A DNA stretch of 6,047 bases from Pseudomonadota bacterium. Its GTDB lineage: Bacteria; Pseudomonadota; Alphaproteobacteria; Reyranellales; Reyranellaceae. How positions within the stretch are numbered: the stretch's first letter is position 1; each line of letters starts with the position of its first letter. The stretch is from NCBI GenBank assembly GCA_023436825.1, contig JAEZHS010000676.1, forward strand, positions 1 to 6,047, given 5' to 3'. The position numbers were made by a program, and so were the translations under genes. This document shows positions 1 through 6,047 of this stretch, piece after piece. The notes under the pieces were generated by a model that searched no databases, was not told the origin of the DNA, and saw only the letters and a program-made list of their open reading frames with translations.

Positions 1-1659
<1,659 letters not shown>

Positions 1660-1665
1660 GCGTTC

Positions 1666-2928
1666 ATGCTGCCTGATCTCATCGAGATCGCCCCACCGGG
1701 CGGCCGGAGGAAGTCGACGGTCGTGTTGCCGGGCTCCAAGAGCCTGACCAACCGCGCCCTTATCCTCGCAGCGCTCGCTGCCAAACCGGTGACCCTGCGC
1801 GGGGCGCTGTGGAGCGAGGACACGCAGGCGATGATGGAGTGCCTGGAGCGGCTGGGCTTTCCCGTCGAAGTGACGGAAGATCCGGCCGAGCCCGCCAATC
1901 GCACGCTCGAGGTGCACGGCGCCGGCGGCCGGATCCCCAATGCCGGCTCGCCGGAACAGCCTTTGGAGCTTTTCGTCGAGAATGCCGGCACGGCCGCGCG
2001 CTTCCTCCCGCCGATGCTTTGCCTGGGCCACGGCAGCTATCGCGTGAGCGGCATCGAGCGCATGCACCAGCGGCCGCAGGCAGCTCTGGTTCAGTCGCTG
2101 CGCGCGCTGGGCTATCGCATCGACACGCCCAACGACCGCCTGCCGGCCGTCATTCACGGCACCGGACCGCGTCACGGCGCGGCCTGCAGCGTCAGCGTCG
2201 AGGAGAGCTCGCAATTCGCCTCGGCGCTGCTGCTGTCAGCCGGCATCGGCGGCTGGCAGATCACGGTCACGGGGGCCAACGAGGATGAGCTCCCCTACGT
2301 CGACATGACTCGCCGCCTGGTGAAGGACTTCCCCTGGAACGGCGGCACCTACGACATAGAGGCCGACGCCTCGGGCGCCAGCTACTTCTGGGGCGCCGAC
2401 TGGCTGCTGCGCGACAGCGGCAGCCGTGTGAGGGTCGTGCCGACGCCGGCGAGCGGCATGCAGGCCGATCAGAAGTTCTTGGACCTGGTCGCCGAGGGCC
2501 CGTGGCGCGCTGCCTACTCACGCCAGACCGACCTCGCGGACAGCATCATGACGGCGATCGTGCTGGCGCCCTTCGCGCCCACGACCTCGCGCTTCACCGA
2601 TCTCGGCCGGCTACGCGTGCAGGAGTGCGAGCGGGTGAGGGCGCTGCGCACGGAACTGACCAAGTGTGGCGCCAAGGTCGAAGAGAGCGGCGACACGCTC
2701 ACCGTCCATCCCGGTCCGCTGCACGGGGCGGAGATCGAGACCTACAACGACCACCGCATCGCCATGTGCTTCGGCATGCTGGGGTTGCGCGTGCCCGGCA
2801 TGCGACTGGTCAAGCCCATCTGCGTGCGCAAGACCTTCCCGAACTTCTTCGCCAAGCTCGCGGAGCTCGGCGCCGTCATCAAGGATGCGGGCGGCAAGCC
2901 GCTTAGCGGCGATGAACTGCTGGCCTGA
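1666..2928 (+). CDS. aroA: 3-phosphoshikimate 1-carboxyvinyltransferase (EPSP synthase) family protein, divergent
   Basis: Enolpyruvyl transferase of the AroA family, 420 aa, close to the usual class I length of about 430. In the shikimate pathway this enzyme moves enolpyruvate from PEP to shikimate-3-phosphate. Motifs in order: PGSKSLTNR (22-30), ENAGTAARFL (105-114), RMHQRP (132-137), ESSQFASALLL (180-190), EADASGASYFW (232-242), D292 in ADSIMT, RVQECER (317-323), TYNDHRIAMCFG (359-370) and RKTFPNFF (388-395). By my hand alignment to E. coli AroA, K22, R27, G96, R124, Q171, D313, E341, R344, H385, R386 and K411 are kept (K25, R30, G108, R136, Q183, D292, E320, R323, H363, R364, K389). Phosphate-pocket positions differ: S197 to E208, N336 to R315, K340 to Q319. 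P101 is F113. The start follows the dehydratase stop by 6 bp, with only a weak AGG at 1658-1660, suggesting translational coupling. It may be a second, specialised AroA, because housekeeping alphaproteobacterial AroA is usually class II. Family certain, substrate uncertain. Confidence 0.9.
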   Translation: MLPDLIEIAPPGGRRKSTVVLPGSKSLTNRALILAALAAKPVTLRGALWSEDTQAMMECLERLGFPVEVTEDPAEPANRTLEVHGAGGRIPNAGSPEQPLELFVENAGTAARFLPPMLCLGHGSYRVSGIERMHQRPQAALVQSLRALGYRIDTPNDRLPAVIHGTGPRHGAACSVSVEESSQFASALLLSAGIGGWQITVTGANEDELPYVDMTRRLVKDFPWNGGTYDIEADASGASYFWGADWLLRDSGSRVRVVPTPASGMQADQKFLDLVAEGPWRAAYSRQTDLADSIMTAIVLAPFAPTTSRFTDLGRLRVQECERVRALRTELTKCGAKVEESGDTLTVHPGPLHGAEIETYNDHRIAMCFGMLGLRVPGMRLVKPICVRKTFPNFFAKLAELGAVIKDAGGKPLSGDELLA

Positions 2929-2934
2929 AGGAAG
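2928..2934 (+). promoter_or_regulatory. Shine-Dalgarno for the RraA-family gene
   Basis: AAGGAAG begins on the last base of the preceding gene's TGA and lies 6 nt before the ATG at 2941. It supports that start and indicates independent re-initiation after the upstream gene. Confidence 0.7.
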
Positions 2935-2940
2935 AAACCA

Positions 2941-3645
2941 ATGAACTCGCTCGACAAGCTCAAGACCGTCAGCACAGCCACGGCGGCGACCGCGCTGTTC
3001 AAGCGCGGCTTTCGCACCCAGGCCATCCAGAACGTCCGCCCGCTTTCGGCCAACCAACCGACGCTGGTCGGACCGGCCTTCACTTTGCGCTACATCCCGG
3101 CGCGCGAGGACCTGAACAAGCTGGACGTCTTTCGCGACCGCAGCCATCCGCAGCGCAAGGCGGTCGAGGACTGCCCGCCAGGTGCCGTGATGGTGATGGA
3201 CAGCCGCAAGGACGCGCGTGCCGCCTCCGCCGGCGCGATCCTGGTGACGCGCCTGATGAAGCGCGGCGTGGCGGGCGTAGTGACCGACGGCGGCTTCCGC
3301 GATTCGGCCGAGATCGCGGCGCTCGGCATCCCCGCCTACCACCAGCGCCCCAGCGCGCCCACGAATCTCACGCTGCACCAGGCGATCGACATCAACGTGC
3401 CGATCGGCTGCGGCGACGCGCCGGTGTTCCCCGGCGACATCATCCTGGGCGACCAGGACGGCGTCATCGTTATCCCCGCCAACCTTCTGGACGAGATCGC
3501 CGGCGAGACCTTCGAGATGACGGCCTACGAGGACTTCGTCACCGAACAGGTGCGCGCCGGCCGCGGCATCTTCGGGCTGTACCCGGCGACCGACCCGCAG
3601 TCGCTCGAAGACTTCAAAGCTTGGCGCAAGGCGAAGGGACGGTAG
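2941..3645 (+). CDS. RraA-family protein, probable class II aldolase/decarboxylase-type lyase
   Basis: A 234-aa member of the RraA / HMG-CHA aldolase (methyltransferase-like) fold family. Homologues of this length are commonly labelled 'ribonuclease activity regulator RraA'. Visible motifs: STATAATAL near residues 11-19, LVGPAFTLRY (42-51), GAVMVMDSRKDARAASAGAIL (about 81-101), GVAGVVTDGGFRDSAEIAALG (about 109-129) and the late block GDIILGDQDGVIVIP (165-179). R120-D121-x2-E124, downstream of G98, corresponds to the family's metal- and pyruvate-binding signature found in true aldolases and oxaloacetate decarboxylases. E. coli RraA, the RNase E inhibitor, lacks the acidic residue. It is longer at both ends than the roughly 160-aa E. 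coli RraA. It follows the AroA-like gene by 12 bp with a good Shine-Dalgarno, so one operon is likely. Next to a sugar-acid dehydratase, the simplest role is retro-aldol cleavage or decarboxylation of the 2-keto-3-deoxy product. That role is inference; a regulatory RNase function is unlikely. Confidence 0.88.
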   Translation: MNSLDKLKTVSTATAATALFKRGFRTQAIQNVRPLSANQPTLVGPAFTLRYIPAREDLNKLDVFRDRSHPQRKAVEDCPPGAVMVMDSRKDARAASAGAILVTRLMKRGVAGVVTDGGFRDSAEIAALGIPAYHQRPSAPTNLTLHQAIDINVPIGCGDAPVFPGDIILGDQDGVIVIPANLLDEIAGETFEMTAYEDFVTEQVRAGRGIFGLYPATDPQSLEDFKAWRKAKGR

Positions 3646-3683
3646 ACTGCATCCGGGCCGATGGCCACGCCAACCTCAACAAC

Positions 3684-3688
3684 GGGAG
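3684..3688 (+). promoter_or_regulatory. Shine-Dalgarno deciding the DUF1330 start
   Basis: GGGAG lies 8 nt before the ATG at 3697. It favours that ATG over the in-frame ATG at 3661, which has no purine-rich site in front of it. Confidence 0.7.
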
Positions 3689-3696
3689 ATACCGCA

Positions 3697-3987
3697 ATGG
3701 CAAAGGCATACTGGATCGCGACCTACCGCTCGATCTCGAACCCCGATGCGCTGGCGGCGTACGCCAAAGTCGCGGGAACCGCGCTCCAGAAGGCCGGTGG
3801 CCGCATCCTGGTTCGAGGCGAGCCTGTCAAGACCTTCGAGGCCGGCCTGAAGATGCGAACCGTCGTGCTCGAATTCGATAGCGCCCAGCATGCGCAGGCT
3901 GCCTATGACAGCACCGACTACAAGGAAGCCCTGCGCCTGCTCGGCAACGGCGCGGAACGCGACATTCGAATCGTCGAAGGCGTGTAA
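3697..3987 (+). CDS. DUF1330 domain-containing protein
   Basis: A 96-aa protein covered entirely by one DUF1330 domain, which has a dimeric alpha/beta-barrel (ferredoxin-like) fold. Family hallmarks are the opening MAKAYWIATYRS, the central GGRILVRGEPVKTFEA (about residues 34-49), the strand RTVVLEF (about 53-59), then the AYDSTDYKEALRLL helix (about 68-81) and the closing DIRIVEGV. The start at 3697 is chosen because family members begin MAKxYW and a GGGAG site sits 8 nt upstream; the 12 extra residues from the ATG at 3661 have no family counterpart. No signal peptide or membrane segment is visible. The biochemical role of DUF1330 proteins is mostly unknown, although relatives include small oxygenase-like and stress-associated barrels. 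It follows the RraA-family gene by 51 bp and could be cotranscribed with it or have its own promoter. It ends 8 bp from the stop of the opposing gene. Confidence 0.88.
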   Translation: MAKAYWIATYRSISNPDALAAYAKVAGTALQKAGGRILVRGEPVKTFEAGLKMRTVVLEFDSAQHAQAAYDSTDYKEALRLLGNGAERDIRIVEGV

Positions 3988-3995
3988 CGCCGGCG

Positions 3996-4397
3996 CTATG
4001 CCTTCTTCATCACCGTCGCCTCGCCCAGCAGTGAGACGTGCGCCGCCACGATGCGCCAGCCTTCGGGCGTGCGCATCCAGGTGTGGCTTTGGCGGCCGGC
4101 CCTGGTGGTGCCGTGCCGAAGGAACTCGCAGTTCGCCGTGCCGAAGTCGCGGCCGTAGGTGACGATCCAGAGCTTCAGGAGGTCGCGGTTGACGACGAAG
4201 CCGGGATCGCGGCCGGCGCGGAAGGCGGCGATCTGGTCGTAGCCGTAGAGCTGCTCGCCGACGCCGTAACGCAGCGTGTGCGGGCTTTTCCAGAACAGCT
4301 CGTCGAGCACGGCGACGTCGTTGCTGTTCAGCGCCTTCTCGTAGCGCTGGAAAGCAGCCGTCACCTCGGCAACGACGTCGGGGATGTTGATGTCCAT
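3996..4397 (-). CDS. hpxZ: HpxZ/AtzH-like protein (AtzH-like/DUF3225, SnoaL/NTF2 fold)
   Basis: A 133-aa protein of the AtzH-like (DUF3225) family, predicted to adopt an NTF2/SnoaL-like cone fold. Family hallmarks are [20 protein letters not shown] (1-20), [13 protein letters not shown] (about 24-36), [19 protein letters not shown] (about 38-56), [14 protein letters not shown] (about 78-91), [20 protein letters not shown] (about 100-119) and the HVSL end motif. HpxZ is linked genetically to oxalurate use in Klebsiella purine catabolism; AtzH belongs to the cyanurate pathway and has been linked to turnover of a short-lived decarboxylated or carboxylated intermediate. The catalytic role here is therefore inferred. 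The start at 4397 is supported by AGGAG just upstream and by family N-termini; an in-frame ATG at 4448 would add 17 basic residues without homology. It lies downstream of the amidase on the same strand, after 154 bp containing a hairpin repeat, so it may be cotranscribed or separately controlled. Confidence 0.9.
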   Translation of the reverse strand: MDINIPDVVAEVTAAFQRYEKALNSNDVAVLDELFWKSPHTLRYGVGEQLYGYDQIAAFRAGRDPGFVVNRDLLKLWIVTYGRDFGTANCEFLRHGTTRAGRQSHTWMRTPEGWRIVAAHVSLLGEATVMKKA

Positions 4398-4401
4398 GTT
4401 G

Positions 4402-4406
4402 CTCCT
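4402..4406 (-). promoter_or_regulatory. Shine-Dalgarno deciding the HpxZ/AtzH-like start
   Basis: On the minus strand AGGAG lies 4 nt before the ATG that starts at 4397. This supports the 133-aa reading rather than the longer frame from 4448. Confidence 0.7.
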
Positions 4407-4440
4407 GCCTCTTTGCGGCCCACCCTTCGGGACGCGGTAA

Positions 4441-4460
4441 GCGCGCATCTGAATGCGCGC
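4441..4460 (-). repeat. Perfect 8-bp inverted repeat in the hpxZ leader
   Basis: GCGCGCAT (4441-4448) and ATGCGCGC (4453-4460) are exact reverse complements around a 4-nt loop, CTGA. The hairpin falls 43 nt upstream of the HpxZ/AtzH-like start codon. No T-run follows on either strand, so it is not a standard intrinsic terminator. It could be a regulator-binding palindrome, an mRNA hairpin or chance in GC-rich DNA. Confidence 0.55.
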
Positions 4461-4499
4461 ATGCGGACCGCTTCTCAGGGCGAGGTCAAATCAAACCAA

Positions 4500-4545
4500 C
4501 CTCATGCTGAGGAGCGTTGCGAAGCGATGCGTCTCGAAGCATGGG
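4500..4545. repeat. Imperfect palindromic intergenic repeat (REP-like hairpin)
   Basis: The arms CCTCATGCT (4500-4508) and AGCATGGG (4538-4545) pair with one offset base. Inside them GAG (4509-4511) pairs with CTC (4533-4535), and an inner stem GCGTTGC (4514-4520) pairs with GCGATGC (4524-4530) around a GAA loop, using two G-U pairs. The core 'ctgaggagcg...cgtctcgaag' resembles a dispersed intergenic repeat that I remember from many Bradyrhizobium-like genomes. That match is from memory, not from a search. It sits 6 bp past the amidase stop, inside the putative minus-strand operon, where such elements often stabilise upstream mRNA or reduce downstream expression. Confidence 0.7.
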
Positions 4546-4551
4546 CCACAG

Positions 4552-5934
4552 TCATGCCGCCGGTGCGCTCGCCACGCCCTGCTTCTCGAGATGACGCGCG
4601 ACGCGCAGCGCGGCGGCCTCGTTGTAGTGGTTGGCGATGACCTGCACGCCGATCGGCATGCTGCCCGGCTTGTGCAGCGGCACCACTACGACCGGCAGGC
4701 CGATGAACGAGATCGGCTGGGTGAACAGGCCGAGATTGGCGCGCACCGCCAAGTCGACGCCATCCAGCTTCATCATCACCTGGCCGAGCTTGGGCGCGGT
4801 GCAGGGCGTCGCGGGAGCGAGGATGACGTCGACCTCCCTGAACAGCTTCTGCACCATCGCGCGATAGCGCCGGCGGAAGCGTTGCGCCTTGACGTACCAG
4901 GCGCCCGGCAGCAGCGCGCCCGCCATGAAGCGCTCGCGCGTGTCGGGATCGAAGTCCTGCGGCCGCGTGCGCAAGCGCGGCAGGTGGAGTTGGCCGCCCT
5001 CGATGGCGGTGATGACGTAAGCGGCCGAACGGGCGGCCGCCGCCTGCGGGATGACGACGGTCCTGGAGGCGTTGAGCGCCTTGGCCACGCTGGCCACCGC
5101 TTTGAAGGCTTCCGGCTCGCCGCCCCGGGCGAAGTAGTCGCCGGCGACGGCGATACGCAGGCCGTCGATGCCCTCGTTCAGGAACGGCGCCGTGGGATCG
5201 GCCGGCCGGTCGGTGCAGACGGGGTCGTCGGGATCCCAGCCCTGCATGGCGTCGAACGACACCGCGAGGTCCTCGACCGCGCGCGCCAGCGGGCCGAGAT
5301 GGTCGACGGCATCGACGAAGGGAAACGAGCCGGCACGGCTCAACCGGCCGTATGTCGGCTTCAGCCCGAACAGGCCGCATAGCGAGGACGGCACGCGGAT
5401 CGAGCCGTTGGTGTCGGAGCCTAGCGACAACGGCACCTCGCCCGCCGCCACCGCCGCACCCGAGCCGCCCGACGAGCCGCCTGTCATGCGCGTCGTGTCG
5501 TGCGGATTGCGCGACGGCCCGTAATGGGCGTTCTCGCCGGTGAAGTCGTAGGCGTACTCGCCCATGTTGAGGCCGCCGACGAGGATCGCGCCCGCCGCTT
5601 CGAGCTTGCGGATCAGCGAGCCGTCGCGCGGCGCTATCGGCCCGTCGAGATTGATCCTGGAGCCGGCGCGCGTCGGCAGGCCCTTGATGTCGAACAGGTT
5701 CTTGACCGCGAAGGGCACGCCGGCCAGCGGGCCGCGATGCACACCGGCATCGATCTCGGCGGCGCGCCTGCGGGCCCGCTCGGCCAGAATGTCGGTGAAG
5801 GCGTTGACGGTGGGCTCGCTGATCGCGATGCGCGTCAGTGTCGCCGCGATGACGGCGGAAGCCTTGACCTTGCCCGCCATGACGGCGCGGGCGATGTCGG
5901 TCGCGGTCGCCTGCTTGGAGAGCGGGTCGGTCAT
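4552..5934 (-). CDS. AtzE/HpxY-family amidase (amidase signature hydrolase)
   Basis: A 460-aa amidase-signature enzyme, the length expected for AtzE (1-carboxybiuret hydrolase) and HpxY (proposed oxalurate amidohydrolase subunit). The Ser-cisSer-Lys triad is visible: K78 in GVPFAVKNLFD, cis-serine S154 in MTGGSSGGSGAAVAAG and nucleophile S178 in GSDTNGSIRVP. The 24-residue S154-S178 spacing matches GatA and FAAH. SDTNGS in place of the common SDTGGS, followed by SSLCGLFGLKPTYGRLS, is typical of the AtzE group. The C-terminus carries TQPISFIGLPVVVVPL and a substrate-pocket region ending GVQVIANHYNEAAALRVA. Its ATG overlaps the stop of the upstream small-subunit gene (ATGA), as in atzG-atzE and gatC-gatA pairs, implying coupled translation and a GatCA-like complex. 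GatA itself is excluded by the AtzG-type partner and the HpxZ-type neighbour. The substrate could be oxalurate, carboxybiuret or another ureido acid; sequence alone does not decide, so no symbol is given. Confidence 0.92.
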   Translation of the reverse strand: MTDPLSKQATATDIARAVMAGKVKASAVIAATLTRIAISEPTVNAFTDILAERARRRAAEIDAGVHRGPLAGVPFAVKNLFDIKGLPTRAGSRINLDGPIAPRDGSLIRKLEAAGAILVGGLNMGEYAYDFTGENAHYGPSRNPHDTTRMTGGSSGGSGAAVAAGEVPLSLGSDTNGSIRVPSSLCGLFGLKPTYGRLSRAGSFPFVDAVDHLGPLARAVEDLAVSFDAMQGWDPDDPVCTDRPADPTAPFLNEGIDGLRIAVAGDYFARGGEPEAFKAVASVAKALNASRTVVIPQAAAARSAAYVITAIEGGQLHLPRLRTRPQDFDPDTRERFMAGALLPGAWYVKAQRFRRRYRAMVQKLFREVDVILAPATPCTAPKLGQVMMKLDGVDLAVRANLGLFTQPISFIGLPVVVVPLHKPGSMPIGVQVIANHYNEAAALRVARHLEKQGVASAPAA

Positions 5935-6047
5935 GGGCGGAAAACCGGCGCCGGCGTCAGCTCATCGTCGAGTTCGACCTCGAGCAACGGCTGGGCGATC
6001 AGCATCGACCGCTCGTAGTTCACGATGACGTTGGCGCGGTACTGCGG
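5931..6047 (-). CDS. AtzG/HpxX-like small amidase subunit (DUF4089), 5' partial
   Basis: The reverse strand is open from the window edge to a TGA at 5933-5931 and encodes the last 38 residues of a small protein. The visible segment runs from YRANVIVNYERSMLIAQPLL to LDDELTPAPVF and ends in RP. The acidic stretch followed by PAPVF is the C-terminal hallmark of AtzG/HpxX-like proteins (DUF4089, about 65 aa in all), GatC-like partners that wrap around the amidase. About 25-30 N-terminal residues are therefore missing beyond the window. The stop overlaps the amidase start as ATGA, the expected coupling for a subunit pair. No Shine-Dalgarno is obvious for the amidase, so its translation probably depends on this gene. 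In Klebsiella the gene upstream of hpxX is the gamma-glutamyltransferase-like hpxW; whether that holds here cannot be seen. Confidence 0.82.
   Translation of the reverse strand, partial: PQYRANVIVNYERSMLIAQPLLEVELDDELTPAPVFRP

Noticed and set aside
1777..2040. Glyphosate-resistance reading of the AroA-like protein (F113 at the P101 position)
   Set aside because: Fungal AROM-type EPSP synthases, as I recall them, also carry an aromatic residue here, and G96/T97 equivalents are unchanged. The sequence does not support a resistance claim.
2611..3378. Long open frame on the minus strand (255 codons)
   Set aside because: It lies antisense across the end of the AroA-like gene and most of the RraA-family gene, both with clear family motifs. 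Its translation is low-complexity and matches no family I know; it is a shadow of GC-rich codon bias.
3661..3663. Upstream in-frame ATG for the DUF1330 gene
   Set aside because: The 12 added residues are not family-like, and a good Shine-Dalgarno sits before the ATG at 3697 instead.
3988..3995. CGCCGGCG palindrome between the convergent genes as a terminator
   Set aside because: It is only a self-complementary octamer with no loop and no T-run on either strand, common by chance in this base composition.
4502..5380. Long minus-strand frame (292 codons) within the amidase
   Set aside because: It is an out-of-frame shadow of the amidase on the same strand, Arg/Ala/Gly-rich with no recognisable domain.
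4453..5382. Long open frame on the plus strand (309 codons)
   Set aside because: It is antisense to the amidase, which has an intact catalytic triad. Its translation is rich in Arg, Ala, His and Gly without motifs.
5500..6018. Plus-strand open frames over the amidase N-terminus and AtzG-like end
   Set aside because: They are antisense to two coupled real genes, with no motif and no plausible ribosome binding site.

Overview
The window is GC-rich, densely coding DNA with strong third-position G/C bias. Gene content (aldonate dehydratase, RraA-family protein, DUF1330 protein, AtzE/HpxY-type amidase with its small partner) and an intergenic hairpin that I remember as common in soil and plant-associated Alphaproteobacteria point to an organism of the Bradyrhizobium/Reyranella/Rhodospirillales sort. 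That placement is an inference; there is no rRNA or other marker gene here.

The window holds two convergent gene blocks. The plus-strand block (1-3987) contains an IlvD/Edd-family dehydratase most like L-arabinonate dehydratases (5' end cut by the window), an AroA (EPSP synthase)-family enolpyruvyl transferase 6 bp downstream, an RraA-family protein 12 bp further on with its own Shine-Dalgarno, and a small DUF1330 protein after a 51-bp gap. The first three look like one operon. A sugar-acid dehydratase followed by an RraA-type lyase makes sense as a dehydrate-then-cleave aldonate catabolic route. The EPSP synthase homologue between them is unexpected: it keeps the PEP-side and catalytic residues but has changed several residues that in E. 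coli AroA hold the 3-phosphate of shikimate-3-phosphate.

The minus-strand block (6047-3996) reads, in transcription order: the C-terminal end of an AtzG/HpxX-like small subunit (cut by the window edge), an AtzE/HpxY-like amidase overlapping it by ATGA, a 154-bp spacer carrying an imperfect hairpin repeat and a perfect 8-bp inverted repeat, and an HpxZ/AtzH-like protein. This matches the hpxXYZ / atzGEH gene set of oxalurate (purine) or cyanurate-derived carboxybiuret catabolism. The blocks meet tail to tail with 8 bp between stop codons and no recognisable intrinsic terminator.

No tRNA, rRNA, CRISPR array, insertion sequence or phage gene was seen. I saw no convincing promoter; those of both blocks probably lie outside the window.
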